DNA of 64,000 nucleotides, from the NCBI GenBank assembly GCA_036365145.1, contig JAEOAD010002712.1:2313001-2377000 (forward strand). The letters run 5' to 3'. Below are positions 11,580-21,716 of this stretch, in pieces. The notes under the pieces are model-generated. The model ran no database searches, was not told the DNA's origin, and was given only the letters and a program-made list of their open reading frames with translations. The stretch is from Orientallactaga sibirica (Eukaryota; Chordata; Mammalia; Rodentia; Dipodidae). The translations under genes were made by a program, and so were the position numbers. Within the stretch, counting starts at the first letter, position 1. Every line of letters begins with the position of its first letter.

Positions 11580-11811
11580 GTGAGGTGCTGCTCTTCCAGG
11601 GAGTCACAGTCCTGGACTCGGCTCGGACTCGTGCCTCTTAGCTGATGCTGCAACTTGGTTGTGCTCTCGTCCCCTCACTGATGTAGGTGAATACAGAGCA
11701 CTCTAAGAAGGATCAAGTGAAGGGGAGGGTTAGGGTCTGAACGAATGCCTTTCATAGTGGCTTAGGCTTAGAAAAAGACACCTAAAATACTGTTTCATGG
11801 CTTCTTTGCAG
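11580..11811 (+). other. NSL1: Unique intronic DNA next to the NSL1 acceptor
   Basis: No repeat recognised. The last 20 bases form the polypyrimidine/AG acceptor of the exon at 11,812. Confidence 0.6.
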
Positions 11812-11879
11812 CTTCTCGTGTGGAAAGCTTGAAATGCCAAGGAGAAGCCATAGCTAAGAAAATCAGTGACGCCATGAAG
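11812..11879 (+). CDS. NSL1: NSL1 penultimate coding exon (MIS12 complex subunit, kinetochore)
   Basis: A 68-base internal exon. It is bounded by a pyrimidine-rich acceptor (cttctttgcag) and a donor reading AAG|gtaaca. The first two bases finish a codon begun upstream; the rest reads SRVESLKCQGEAIAKKISDAMK and ends in phase 0, which is the phase the next exon needs. Compared with human NSL1 as I remember it (MENLKCRGETVAKEISEAMK), most positions are identical or conservative. NSL1 is one of four subunits of the MIS12 complex (MIS12, PMF1, DSN1, NSL1), which links inner-kinetochore CENP-C/CENP-T to KNL1 and NDC80. This segment lies in the helical C-terminal half. The exon is too short for ORF calling and was found through splice sites and homology. 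Earlier exons are not in the window. Confidence 0.88.
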
Positions 11880-12139
11880 GTAACAGCTACAGCTTAAAAA
11901 TATTTTTATATATCATGAAAAGTGTGGGCTCGGTACTTGGTGTCAAGAACCGTATGTTGTGGTATTCTTACTGAAGTAGGGATTTTTAGGAGTCTTTTAA
12001 ATAGTTCATTAGTGACTTTGTTAAGCAACAATGACATTTAGATATCATTCACCTGGCATTGACTAGGTGCAGTTATTATACCTAGCTGTAAAGGTTGGAT
12101 ATGTTTGAGTTCCAACAGACAGTTTTGGATAATACCATA

Positions 12140-12340
12140 GCTAACATTTACTGAGCATGTGGTAGGAGTCACACACTCATCATCTGACTATTTTATGTTT
12201 ATTGCCTCATTTAATCCTCATCCTCATCCTGTGAGGGAGACATAGTTAACTTCACATTTTATACATAAAGAAACGGAGGCGCTAAGAGGCTTAATAACTA
12301 AACCAGGATTTAAATCCTGGACGTATGGCTTTAGAACCTG
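12140..12340 (-). mobile_element. MIR SINE, reverse
   Basis: Matches the mammalian-wide MIR in reverse: taacatttactgagcatgtg, gcctcatttaatcctcatcc, tgtgaggg, ataaagaaacggaggc and the tRNA-like end aggatttaaatcctgga. An ancient insertion in the last NSL1 intron. Confidence 0.85.
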
Positions 12341-12345
12341 CTTTC

Positions 12346-12495
12346 TTCTTCTTCTTCTTCTTCTTTTTTGAGGTAGGGTCTCACTTTAGCCCAGGCTGAT
12401 CTGGAATTTACTACGTAGTCTCAGGCTGGCCTCAAACTCTCTTTGATCCTCCTACCTTGGCCTTTTGCTGGGATTAAAGGCGTGTACCGTGGCTG
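12346..12495 (-). mobile_element. B1, reverse, with a CTT-repeat tail
   Basis: Reverse B1 whose A-tail has become (CTT)n at 12,343-12,365. Confidence 0.85.
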
Positions 12496-12519
12496 AACTT
12501 GCTCCTTGTTTGTTTTTTG

Positions 12520-12597
12520 TTTTTGTGCCTGGGATTGAACTCAAGGCCTCACATGTGCTAAGCACATACTGTAGCCCTGAGCTACACTCCATCCCTA
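12520..12597 (-). mobile_element. ID SINE, reverse
   Basis: gcctgggattgaactcaagg, gctaagcacatac, gagctacactccatcccta. Confidence 0.7.
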
Positions 12598-12896
12598 GAA
12601 TGACTCTTAGTCACCACATTATACAACCACCTGGAAGTCCAAAGTCACGATAATTCACTTATTTATGTTGTGCACTTTCTTTTTATTAAACTGAAGAAAA
12701 CAGACTCTTGGATATGGAAATTATTTTTAAACCCTTTCATAATCTCCCTGCTCTGATTTTAATTTCTGTGATGGTCTTCTGTGGTTATTGACTGTACTGT
12801 GCTGGTGACCCTCTTACTCCTCTTACCGTGTACTTGATCCAGAGTGGGGTGGGCTAGGAAACACCCAACCCACCTCCTTTTTAAAAATTTTAAAGT

Positions 12897-13079
12897 TGTT
12901 TTTATTTATTTATTAGAGGAAAAGTGGAGATAGAGAAAGAGAGTGGGTGTGCCAGGGCCTTCAGCCACTGCAAAGGAACTCCAGATGTTTGTGCTACCTT
13001 GGGCATGTGGCTTACATGGGTACTAGGGAATCAAACCTTTGCAGGCAAGTGCCTTAACTGCCAAACCATCTCTCCAGGC
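12897..13079 (-). mobile_element. B2-like SINE, reverse
   Basis: Slightly short reverse copy ending in ccatctctccaggcc. Confidence 0.85.
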
Positions 13080-13108
13080 CCCTTTTTTAAATTAAGAATA
13101 TACTTTGA

Positions 13109-13232
13109 GCTGGGCATGGTAGCACACACCTTTAATCCCAGCACTCGGGAGACAGGGTAGGAGGATTGCTGTGAGTTCGAGGCCACCCTGAGTGAATTCC
13201 AGGTTAGCATGGGCTAGAGCGAGACCCTACTT

Positions 13233-13262
<30 letters not shown>
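13109..13262 (+). mobile_element. B1, sense, with long A-tail
   Basis: Sense B1 followed by ~33 A and then a CA array. A deletion removes the gagactacatag segment. Confidence 0.88.
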
Positions 13263-13266
<4 letters not shown>

Positions 13267-13271
<5 letters not shown>

Positions 13272-13303
13272 ACACACACACACATACACACACACACACA
13301 CAC
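13267..13303 (+). repeat. CA microsatellite
   Basis: Imperfect (CA)n directly downstream of a B1 A-tail, broken by cata units. Confidence 0.9.
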
Positions 13304-13307
13304 TTTG

Positions 13308-13458
13308 AGTCAGGTGTGGTGGCGCACACCTTTAATCCCAGCATGCATGAGGCAGAGGTAGGAGGGTCACTGTGAGTTCAAGGTCACCCTGAGACTAAAT
13401 AGTGAATTCCAGGTTAGCCTGGGCTACAGCAAGACCCTACCTCAAAAAAACAAAAACA

Positions 13459-13462
<4 letters not shown>
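13308..13462 (+). mobile_element. B1, sense
   Basis: Second sense B1 in tandem with the first; also followed by a CA array, so the B1 plus CA unit may have been duplicated. Confidence 0.85.

Positions 13463-13491
<29 letters not shown>
13463..13491 (+). repeat. CA microsatellite
   Basis: (CA)n of about 14 units after a B1 A-tail. Confidence 0.92.
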
Positions 13492-13493
<2 letters not shown>

Positions 13494-13714
13494 CTCTTTG
13501 TATGGGCATATCATGTGTTGCAATCACCATTTCCTTCCTTCTGCCCCCAATCTGCTGAGGGCCCACCTCAGTGGGGTTGCTGGTATTTCCCATGGGTTGT
13601 GCACTTCCTATGTTTGTACATAAAGCTTTCTTGAAATCTAGTTACATCCAGTCATCCAGTCATTTCCTTCACGTTACAACAATGGAGGTGAGTCCTTTTG
13701 TCTTTGTTTTGTTG

Positions 13715-13816
13715 CTGTTGTTTAGAGGGGAGAGTCTCACTGTGTTGCCCAGGCTGGCCTCAGACATGGCCTTCTCCTGCCTTGGCCTCTTGGACTTACA
13801 GACATGTGCCACTGTG
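13715..13816 (-). mobile_element. Old B1, reverse, partial
   Basis: Diverged: gtctcactgtgttgcccagg, ctggcctcagacatgg, ttacagacatgtgccact. Confidence 0.65.
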
Positions 13817-14205
13817 CATGGCTGCAGTTGAGTTCTTACAGAGGTGCAGGACCCTTGCAGTTAAACTTTCCTGTCTAGTCCTTTGCAGTGAGAGCATGCT
13901 GATCCTTGCTCTTGAAGACTGGTTTCTGATATACTCCCTATCCTAAAATATGGAATTCAGACATGAAATCTATAGCTGTAAAATTCTACTCCTGTTCTCA
14001 ATGTAATTACCATTGTATAAATGGAATGTATCTTTTTAGTCTTAGCTTTTAGTTAACATTCTTCAGTTTAAACTGGTATTTGAAAGGTTAAGTTAAAAAT
14101 CCATGACCCCAGGAAGCTAGGTGTCAGCAAGAACCATCGTGTATGTCCCATCTGTGATCTCGTGTCCACTGGACAGTAAACATCAAGTCGTATTTTGTTT
14201 TCCAG

Positions 14206-14487
14206 GCTTTGCCTGTATTAATTGAACAGGGAGATGGATTTTCCCAGGTCTTAAAGATGCAGCCCATCATCCAACTCCAGAGGATCCACCAAGAAGTCTT
14301 TTCTGGTTGCAGTGGAAAACCTGATCTCAAGCCTGAGAGCTTTGTGACCACAGTAGAAACCACGCCACCAACAGAGACTGCTTCCAGGAAAAGCTCCAAC
14401 GTGGTTCTGAAAAGAAAGCAAGCTCCGGACTGTGCCCAGAGAAGGTGCTATCCGCTGCGACCAAAGAGGATTAATCTCAACACATAA
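14206..14487 (+). CDS. NSL1: NSL1 last coding exon, C-terminal tail and stop
   Basis: The exon follows the acceptor tattttgttttccag and continues the frame of the previous exon: 93 codons from ALPVLIEQGDGF to YPLRPKRINLNT and a TAA stop. Landmarks are EQG.GFSQVL, QPIIQLQRIHQEVF, TTVETTPPTETASRKSS and a basic tail KRKQAPDCAQRRCYPLRPKR. These match the C-terminus of human NSL1, which I recall ending LRPKKINLDT. In human NSL1 the PVIHL motif in this part is linked to NDC80 complex binding and the extreme C-terminal tail binds the RWD domains of KNL1. Here the first motif reads PIIQL and the tail is well kept. With the previous exon this gives about 115 residues, close to what human NSL1 (281 aa) has over the same span. 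No frameshift or early stop is seen, so the gene looks intact here. Confidence 0.93.
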   Translation, partial: ALPVLIEQGDGFSQVLKMQPIIQLQRIHQEVFSGCSGKPDLKPESFVTTVETTPPTETASRKSSNVVLKRKQAPDCAQRRCYPLRPKRINLNT

Positions 14488-15490
14488 GCTCTTTTTGTTT
14501 ACTGTAGGTGTTGAAAATAGATGCTGTCAACATGGAGATTCCAGCCGGATGCCTGGAGGGACTTCATTTAAAGCAACAAATATACAAGTGCAGCCACTGT
14601 TGCTGGTTATTTTGGATCTGCAGCAACGTCCCACCATCCACACACAGAGCCTATCAGCTGGTAGCAGTGTGGGCGTCTCCTGTCAGGTCCTGGCTGCCTT
14701 GAGCTCCTGTGGAGGTTCAGGGGGAGCACTACATGGGCTTCCTGGAAGGAGCAGGCTGTGCCACATACGTGGTTCTGCAGGAGACCTGAAGTGGGTCTGC
14801 ACAGCAGCAGGTGCTCAGACAGCGTGAGCTGTAGGCCTGGCTCTGTAGATGTGTGGGTCTGTAAGGTCTGCAGGGTCTTTAAGACAAGAGAGAAGCTCGA
14901 TTCATGCAAGAGTTTCCCTTCAAAGTACAGGCTGGCCTGCACCGGTGTTTCTTGCCCACTCTTGTTTCCATGAACCTTGTAGCATAATTTGACTTGGAAC
15001 AGGTAGTTTATTTTAGATTCCTCATTTATTTCTATATTTAATTGATCCTTTTAGTTCAAAGTATATATAGTAAGATTATGCATTGATAGATTGTCATTTT
15101 ACAACAAATGCAAGCGTACTGGACTAATTCAGTTTAAGGATGTATATATATCAGATATAAAATCAGTAGAGTTCCAGAAAGTTCTGTTGTACTTCTGACA
15201 TTTTTCACTATCAGATGGCTTGTGCTGTGCCTTTTACTGTTTCCCTTTTTGGTGACTCTGTACTTCATCCACTTTCAGAGGAATTACTGATCATGACTTG
15301 GACAGTCTCTGTTCCGGAGGTCCTAATGACCCTAACCTAGATCTGTCAGCTCTGTCTCAGTCTAGAGAGTGCTATCATGAGGCCACTTTATTGCATTCAT
15401 GGATATTGTTTTAATGTTATAGGTTAAGAGCTCTATATTTGTACAGAATAGTGCTTTTAATTAAAATAATGTATAAAGCCAAAATCTTGA
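14488..15490 (+). other. NSL1: Probable NSL1 3' UTR
   Basis: About 1 kb of unique, mostly AT-rich DNA follows the NSL1 stop and contains no SINE until 15,503. A variant poly(A) signal lies near its end. The overlapping short ORFs in other frames (for example 14,432-14,827) look incidental. The true 3' end cannot be fixed without transcript data; a longer UTR running into the SINE cluster is possible. Confidence 0.5.
15460..15465 (+). promoter_or_regulatory. Candidate poly(A) signal ATTAAA for NSL1
   Basis: ATTAAA is the commonest natural variant of AATAAA. It lies 973 bases after the stop, followed by an AT-rich stretch and a T-rich run near 15,495. I saw no AATAAA between the stop and this site. 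Confidence 0.4.
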
Positions 15491-15502
15491 TACTGTTCAG
15501 TT

Positions 15503-15682
15503 TTTATTTTTATTTGTTTATTTGAGAGAGAGAATGGGTGCACCAGGGCCTCTAGACACTACAAAAAACTCCAGATACATGTGCCACCTTGTGCATCTGG
15601 CTTATGTGGGTCCTGGGGAATTGAACCTGGGTCCTTTGGCTTTGCAGTCAAATGCCTTAACTGCTAAGCCATCTCTCCAACC
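15503..15682 (-). mobile_element. B2-like SINE, reverse
   Basis: First repeat after the probable NSL1 3' UTR, with gttatttttatttt-like T-rich left edge. Confidence 0.88.
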
Positions 15683-15691
15683 CCTACTGTT

Positions 15692-15860
15692 ATTTTTTAT
15701 TTTTTTTTTATTTTTGGTTTTTTGAGGTAGGGTCTCACTCTATCCCAGGCTGTCCTGGAATTCACTATGTAGTCTCAGGGTGGCATTGAACTCATGGCGA
15801 TCCTCCTACCTCTGCTTCCCAAGTGCTGGGATTAAAGGTGTGCGCCACCATGCCCAGATC
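15692..15860 (-). mobile_element. B1, reverse
   Basis: Full-length reverse copy; tcactgct on the right resembles ctactgtt on the left edge. Confidence 0.88.
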
Positions 15861-15892
15861 CCACTGCTCATTTTTAATAGTTGTCTAGACAT

Positions 15893-16113
15893 TCTTTTTT
15901 ATTTAATTTGAGAGAGACAGAGAATGGGCACGCCAGCAGCCTCTCAGCCACTGTGAACAAACTCCAGATGCTTGTGTCCCCTTGTGCGCATGTGTGACAT
16001 TGCACGTTTGCGTCACTTTTGCATCTGGCTAAATGTGGGACCTGGAGATTTAAACATGTGTTCTTAGGCTTCACAGGCAGGCGCTTTAACCGCTAAGCCA
16101 TCTCTCCAGCCCT
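15893..16113 (-). mobile_element. B2-like SINE, reverse, with target duplication
   Basis: Flanked by gtctagacattctt at 15,882 and gtctagatagtctt at 16,114, a diverged direct repeat. Confidence 0.85.
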
Positions 16114-16375
16114 GTCTAGATAGTCTTAATGCTAGTTACTTGGTCATCTCAGCCTCCTGACTCCTTCTGTGTCTGAGACTGCAGCATGGAGCTGTCCTTG
16201 CTGTACTTATTCATAGTGTCAGTGCCCACTGCAAAAGTCCCCAATGTGTTAGTGCTGTTAGATTATAAAAGATGATTCCATTTTTATTTTATTACCTAAG
16301 AAAATGCAGCCCCACCAATGTTACACTAGAGTTATATAATATGGTGTCTTGGATTTACTTAGATTTTTTTCTTCT

Positions 16376-16624
16376 TGGCTGAGCATGGTGGCACACACCT
16401 TTATGAGAGAGAACAAGAGAGAGAGGAAAGAGAGAGAATTGGTGTGCCGGGGCCTCAGCCACTACAATTGAACTCCAGACTTGTGCACCACTTTGTGCAC
16501 ATGTTCGACCTTGTGCACTTACGTCACCTTGTGCAGCTGGCTTATGTGGGACTTGGAGAGTGGAACATGGGTCCTCAGGCTTTGCAGGCAAGTGCCTTAA
16601 CTGCTAAGCCATCTCTCCAGCCCT
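16376..16624 (-). mobile_element. B2-like SINE, reverse, next to a B1 stub
   Basis: The first 27 bases (ggctgagcatggtggcacac) are the 5' end of a sense B1 cut off by the B2-like copy that starts at about 16,403. Confidence 0.8.
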
Positions 16625-16754
16625 GCTTACATATTTTTAAGCAAAGGAATGGGCTAAGCAAATGTGACAGACATCTTGGCAACATTGACTCTCTGACATC
16701 CATTCATTCTGCTTGGAAATTAAAAGAATATGAGTATGGTGATATATGAATACT

Positions 16755-16965
16755 TCAGGTGTTGGTTCTTGCCTTCCACCTTGTTGAAGGCAAGGTTTCT
16801 CTTTTGCTCCTTCCAGGCCATTCTCCTGTGCCTCCCTTCTTACCCAAGGAGCACTGGGATAACAGCTGCGTTACTGCAGCATCTGGCCTTACATGGGTTT
16901 TGGAGATCCAGACTCAGTTATGCTTGCACACGTGCCTTATCTACTGAGCCATCTCCCAAGACCTG
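16755..16965 (-). mobile_element. B4-like SINE, reverse
   Basis: ttgccttccaccttgttg, agcactgggataacagctgc and ctactgagccatctccc occur in the order expected for a reverse B4. Confidence 0.6.
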
Positions 16966-16982
16966 CTTAGAAAGATTTCTTT

Positions 16983-17128
16983 TGGTTTTCAAGGTAGGGT
17001 CTCACTCAGGCTCAGGCTGACTTGGAATTCCCTATGTAGTTTCAGGGTGGCCTTGAATTCACAGTGATCCTTCTACCTCTGCTTCCCAAGTGCTGGGATT
17101 AAAGGTATGCACCACCAAACCTGGCTAG
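16983..17128 (-). mobile_element. B1, reverse
   Basis: Reverse copy; agaaagttt-like bases flank it on both sides. Confidence 0.87.
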
Positions 17129-17298
17129 AAAGTTTTAGAAGTTTGTCTTGTTATAAAACTTCCAGACAACTGAAATCTTGAGGACTCAGACTTTCACCCC
17201 ACAACTACATCAGTTTGATCACAGGGACTAAGTATGCACTGTAACGGGAGAAATGGCATTTCTTCATAGGACAGGAATTAACAAGATACAAAGATTTG

Positions 17299-17445
17299 TT
17301 GGGCATGGTGGCGCATGCCTTTAATCTCAGCACTCAGGAGGCAGAGGTAAGAGGATTGCTGTGAGTCTGAGGCCACCCCAAGACTACAGAGTGAATTCCA
17401 GGTCAGCCTGGGCCAGAGTGAAACCCTATCTTGAAAAGCCAAACA
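17299..17445 (+). mobile_element. B1, sense
   Basis: Sense copy with the usual cttgaaaagccaaacaaat tail. Confidence 0.88.
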
Positions 17446-17476
17446 AATAAAAAACAAAGATTAAAACAAAAAATAG

Positions 17477-17690
17477 GGCTGGAGAGATGGCTTAGCAGTT
17501 AAGGCACTTGCCTGTGAAGCCTAAAGACCCATATTCAACTCTCCAGATCCCATGTAAGCCAGATGCACAAGGTGATGCATACACATGGTTGGGCATGCGC
17601 ACAGGATGGCACACACATCTGGAGTTCGACTGTAGGGGCTGGAGGCCCTGGCACCCAATTCTTCCCCTCCCATAAAATAGCTTTAAGGAA
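17477..17690 (+). mobile_element. B2-like SINE, sense
   Basis: Long-form copy with an extra cacatggttgggcatgcgca segment; CT-rich tail shortened. Confidence 0.85.
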
Positions 17691-17767
17691 TATTGAAGAT
17701 GAAAGAGAAAAGTGAAAATAAAATTTTGATCTCTTTTGGAAAAGACTAGATAAGGTCTTTTTTATTT

Positions 17768-17962
17768 AATATTTGATTTTTATTTATTTATTTATTTATC
17801 AGAAAGAGAATGGATGTGCCAGGGCCTCTAGCCACTGCAAACCAACTCCAAACACATAATGTCACCACGTGCATCTGCCTTACATGGGTTCTGAGGAATT
17901 GAACCTGGGTCCTTAGGCTTCTCAGGCAAGTGCCTTAACTGCTAAGCCATCTCTCTGCTCCT
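17768..17962 (-). mobile_element. B2-like SINE, reverse
   Basis: Reverse copy with (TTTA)n left edge. Confidence 0.86.
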
Positions 17963-18073
17963 AAGTAGGATTTTAAAAGTTCTCTTTTAGCAAGAATGCA
18001 CAGTCACATCTACTCCCAGGGAGGAGGGAACACTCATGGGAGGCAACAGAAATACCTAAAATCAACAGTCATG

Positions 18074-18285
18074 GGCTGGAGAGGTGGCTTATTTGTTAAG
18101 GCATTTGCCTGCAAAGCCAGAGGACAGAGGTTCTATTCCCCAGGGCCCATGTAATCAGATGCAGAAGGTGGTGCATGCATCTGGAGTTTGTAGTGGCTGG
18201 AGGCCCTAGTGTGCCTCTTCTCTCTATATTAGTCTCTTTCTCTCAATCTCTCTCTCTCTCTTTTTCAAATAAAAATTAAAAAAAA
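18074..18285 (+). mobile_element. B2-like SINE, sense, with target duplication
   Basis: Flanked by aaaatcaacagtca at about 18,058 and 18,299. Confidence 0.9.
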
Positions 18286-18417
18286 TGAATGGTGACATTA
18301 AAATCAACAGTCACATTGGCTGTTTCATGCCTACATGGAAGCTATGGAGCTGGGCACTTTACAAAAGGTGAATGGGGCAGTGGGTGAAGGCTATCTCAAG
18401 AAGGTAAAGAAATAGGA

Positions 18418-18420
18418 AAA

Positions 18421-18467
<47 letters not shown>

Positions 18468-18470
18468 AAA
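18418..18470 (+). repeat. (AAAT)n microsatellite
   Basis: About 12 near-perfect AAAT units. Confidence 0.93.
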
Positions 18471-18473
18471 AGG

Positions 18474-18605
18474 AACTTGCTTGCCAACCGTGCCAACCAT
18501 GGGCCGATTCCCCAGTGCCTGCATAAAACCAGATGCACAAAGTGGTGCATGCATCTGGAGGTCATTTGCAGTGGCAGGAGGCCCTGGCATGCATTCATAG
18601 TCTTT
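18474..18605 (+). mobile_element. B2-like SINE, 5' truncated, sense
   Basis: Begins within the tRNA-like head (gcttgccaacc) and keeps the middle (atgcatctggaggtcatttg). Confidence 0.75.
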
Positions 18606-18719
18606 AATTATCTCCCCCCACAAATAAATTCAAGCATTTTTTAATTACTATAATTCATGAAAATTTGTATGGGTTAAAATTTATAGTAGTATAATGATTT
18701 TAATTAAAAAGAAATAGAA

Positions 18720-18945
18720 TGACACAAGTTTGTGCTTTGATCATGGTGTCGTCCCACCAAAACTCATGTTGCGGCCTGGTCCTCAGAGTCTCAGTGTAGA
18801 GATGGGAGCTTTTGGGGACATTTAGCTCATGGGGTCCACCCTCAGGCAGGGGTGGACGTCTTGTGACAGTGGACAGTGTGACTTTCTGCTCACTTTTACT
18901 TCCTCTCCACCTGGGCAGCTCTGCATAGACCCCTTGCTCTCCACA
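18720..18945 (+). mobile_element. Possible MaLR-type LTR remnant (MST/MLT1-like)
   Basis: accaaaactcatgttgcggc, gagatgggagcttttggggac, and agctcatggggtccaccctc follow the order of MST/MLT1 LTR landmarks. Diverged and partial; assignment by eye. Confidence 0.45.
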
Positions 18946-19095
18946 TGCCCACAAGGGGGCGCATGTGTCTGGAATTCGATTGCAGTGGCTGGAGGCCCTG
19001 GGGTGCCATTTCTCTCTCCCTCCCTCTTTTTCTTCTAATTCTCATTTAAAAAGCAGGGTGCAGTCTGTTGGGCTTTCCTCAAAAAAAAAAAAAAT
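18946..19095 (+). mobile_element. B2-like SINE, 5' truncated, with a CTCF-like motif
   Basis: Starts in the middle of the element. CCCACAAGGGGGCGCA lies at 18,948-18,963. The 3' end reads gcagtctgttgggctttcct, a tail variant also seen at 46,140. Confidence 0.78.
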
Positions 19096-19175
19096 AAGGG
19101 GGAAAACTTGTTTTTCTGAGAACCACAGTGTTCTTGGGATTGCATATTCAACAGTTTGGAGATGTAACAGCCTCA

Positions 19176-19326
19176 TTTTTTTTTTCCTTCAAGGTAGGGT
19201 CTCACTCTAGCCCAGGCTGACCTGGAATTCACTCTGTATTCTCAGGGTGGCCTTGAACTCATGGTGATCCTCCTACCTCTGCCTCCTGAGTGCTGGGATT
19301 AAAGGCATGCGCCACCACGCCCGGCT
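19176..19326 (-). mobile_element. B1, reverse, with target duplication
   Basis: Flanked by cctcattttt at 19,172 and 19,332. Confidence 0.9.
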
Positions 19327-19329
19327 AAC

Positions 19330-20004
19330 ATCCTCATTTTTCAGCTTCAGGACTAAGGAGTTCTGCAGGCCACTGCCTGGTCTCTGTTGCTGGGATCTCA
19401 CGGAACCTCCTGAGTACTCTCTGGATGAATGAATGAGCCAAGTACTAGCTAAATGAATAACCTGAGTCCTGAATGAATGAATGATTTCACCTGGCTGGTT
19501 TCTAAGCTCTAAGTCCCCCACATCATAGTCTTGGGCATTCATGAGTCCGGCATGCATATTCATGAATTGAGCTTAAGAGAGGGTCTCAGTCCTGCAAGGA
19601 ACGGTGAGACGGCGTTAAAGGACCCAGGGCAAGTCACAGGCAAGCTCCTCTGTTAGGACGCCCTTGGCTCCTAGAGCCAGTCTAGCCCCACGTTCCCGCC
19701 GCACAGCAGAGCCCAGGTGGCGCTCACTCCCCTCTGGTCAGCCATGGCACACGCAGGTGAACTTGTCTCTGCTCCTTTTCTTTTGGCACACTCCCTTGAC
19801 TTCTGAGTGGTCTTGGGGAGCCAGAGAAGAAACCCCAACCCCTCTTGGAATTCTGCCCCAGTGGCTTCTGGGTCCTGGCTCACCAGTCACCTGCATGGCC
19901 TTCTCAGAGGACAGCTCCAGGGCTTTGGATACAGGCAGGATGTGTGCACACATGTGCTCAGTTATGAGCGAGGCCAGAGGACATCCTCACGAACACGAGC
20001 CACA
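19330..20004. other. Unique intergenic DNA
   Basis: No recognised family. Contains clustered gaatgaatga/aatgaatga motifs at 19,427-19,485. A 136-codon ORF at 19,664-20,074 runs into the following SINE and is not supported as a gene. Confidence 0.45.
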
Positions 20005-20005
20005 T

Positions 20006-20044
<39 letters not shown>

Positions 20045-20190
20045 TTGGTTTTTCAAGGCAGGGTCTCACTCTAGCTCAGGCTGACCTGGAATTCACAATG
20101 TAGTCTCAGGGTGGCCTCAAACTCAAGGCAATCCTCCACCTCTGCCTCCCAAGTGCCGGGATTAAGGTGTGCACTACCACACCCAGCTAC
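20006..20190 (-). mobile_element. B1, reverse, with an expanded (TTTA)n tail
   Basis: About 10 TTTA units at 20,006-20,046 sit where the B1 A-tail should be; the B1 body follows at 20,047. Confidence 0.88.
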
Positions 20191-20204
20191 TATCCACCAT
20201 TTTT

Positions 20205-20381
20205 TCAAAAAATTATTTGAGAGAGAATGGACACACCAGGGCCTGCCGCCACTGCAAACAAACTGCAGACGCCTGTGCCACTTTGTGCTTCTGGCTTTAC
20301 GTGGGTGCTAGGGAATCAAATCTGAGCCATAAGGCTTTGCAAGCAAGTGCCTTTAACCCCTGAGCCATCTCTCCAGCCCCA
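20205..20381 (-). mobile_element. B2-like SINE, reverse
   Basis: Reverse copy ending in ccatctctccagcccc. Confidence 0.87.
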
Positions 20382-20424
20382 CCTTTAAAAAAATCAGATT
20401 CTAGGATTTTGTTTGTTTATCATA

Positions 20425-20786
20425 TGTAATTACTTAATGTGTATGTGCACACAAGTGTATGTCTGTGCCAGGGTCTTTTGCCACTGTAAACAAACACCAG
20501 ACATGTGCCACTCTGCATCTAGTTTTACATGGGTTCTGGGGAATTGAACCCAGACTGGCAGGCTTTGCAAGCAAGTGCTTGTAACCACTGAGCCATCTCC
20601 CCAGCACCACCACCCATCTTTTCTTGAGACAGGGTCTCTTGCTTGTCACGTAGGCTAGATCAGCTGTCCATGGAGGCCCAGTGCGAGCATCACAAGCACG
20701 TACCACGCTTGGCATTGGCATGTGGGTTCTGGGCATCAAACTCAGGCTTGCAAGCACTTTACTGACTGAACTATCTCCCCGGGCCC
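20425..20786 (-). mobile_element. Older B2-like and B4-like SINEs, reverse
   Basis: B2-like at about 20,450-20,608 and B4-like at 20,620-20,786 (gacagggtctcttgcttg, gtgggttctgggcatcaaac, gactgaactatctcccc). Confidence 0.65.
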
Positions 20787-21031
20787 AAGTAGCAGCTTTG
20801 AAGCCCATTCCTGCTGTCCCCTCCTGTGACCCCCACCCGACCTCCTCTGCCATGCTGATGCATGTCAATGGGATATCCTGCAAACACCTCTTCATCACAC
20901 CCTCCGTGGGTGTCCCGCTCATTCCCATCGTCCCCTCACAGTTCTTCTGGGGTTTGGTTCCTCTGTAAGGAACCTGTGGCTGCCTTCCCCCTCGCTCTAC
21001 CAGGACAGTGGGTAAGACAAAGGAGAAGAGG

Positions 21032-21195
21032 TGCCGGGCGTGGTGGCGCACGCCTTTAATCCCAGCACTTGGGAGGCAGAGGTAGGAGGATTGCCGTGAG
21101 TTCAAGGCCACCCTGAGACTACATAGTTAATTCCAGGTCAGCCTGGGCCAGAGTGAGACCCTACCTCGAAAAACCAAAAAAAAAAAAAAAAAAAA
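21032..21195 (+). mobile_element. B1, sense, near consensus
   Basis: Starts gccgggcgtggtggcgcacg with CpGs retained, so probably young. Target duplication ggagaagaggtg / ggagaagaggg flanks it. Confidence 0.92.
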
Positions 21196-21464
21196 GGAGA
21201 AGAGGGAAGACTTTGACCTTGTATCCTCTTTGCTTTTCTCGCTAACAAAAGCTGGTGGGGAGTTAGTGTCAGGGTGAATTCTACAGGATTACACCTTGTC
21301 TGCCATCTGATCCCTCAAGGGTGCAAGATGGAGGGGAGAAGCCGAGCAGAGTAGTAAAATTGTGGGACTCCTGTGGTCAGTGCCTCGTGGTCTTCCCAGC
21401 CACATCCCAGACAATGTTCACAAGTCAGTTTTCTATAAGGACAGGAGATTAGATATTTTAAATA

Positions 21465-21688
21465 TTTTATTTTGTATTTATTTATTTGAGAGAGAAAGAT
21501 ACAGAAATAGGCAGGTAGAGAGAGAGAGAATGGGCACGTCAGGGCCTCCAGCCACTGCAAACGAACTCTAGATGCGTGCACCCCCTTGTGCATCTGGTTT
21601 ATGTGGGTCCTGGAGAATCAAGCCTTGAACCAGGGTCCTTAGGCTTCACAGGCAAGTGTTTAACCACTAAGCCATCCCTCCAGCCCAA
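21465..21688 (-). mobile_element. B2-like SINE, reverse, with target duplication
   Basis: Flanked by agattagatattttaaa at about 21,448 and 21,689. Confidence 0.92.
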
Positions 21689-21716
21689 GATTAGATATTT
21701 TAAAAGAATTGCCAGA

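Larger units (their letters stand above)
1..11811 (+). other. NSL1: NSL1 intron upstream of the penultimate exon (3' part)
   Basis: No exon-like segment with NSL1 similarity was found in these bases. Much of the interval is SINEs and a 2.57 kb tandem duplication. The stretch is intronic by inference: the exon at 11,812 needs an upstream donor, and that donor is not recognisable in the window. Confidence 0.7.
11880..14205 (+). other. NSL1: Last NSL1 intron
   Basis: GT-AG intron of 2,326 bases between two in-phase NSL1 exons. It holds a MIR, an ID, several B1/B2-like SINEs and two CA arrays. About 250 bases after the donor and 390 bases before the acceptor have no recognised repeat. Confidence 0.85.

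Noticed and set aside
14432..14973. ORFs in other frames over the NSL1 last exon and 3' UTR
   Set aside because: They overlap the supported NSL1 frame or lie in its UTR and have no homology.
20434..21111. 225-codon reverse ORF
   Set aside because: Runs through B1, B4-like and B2-like SINEs; it is translated repeat DNA.
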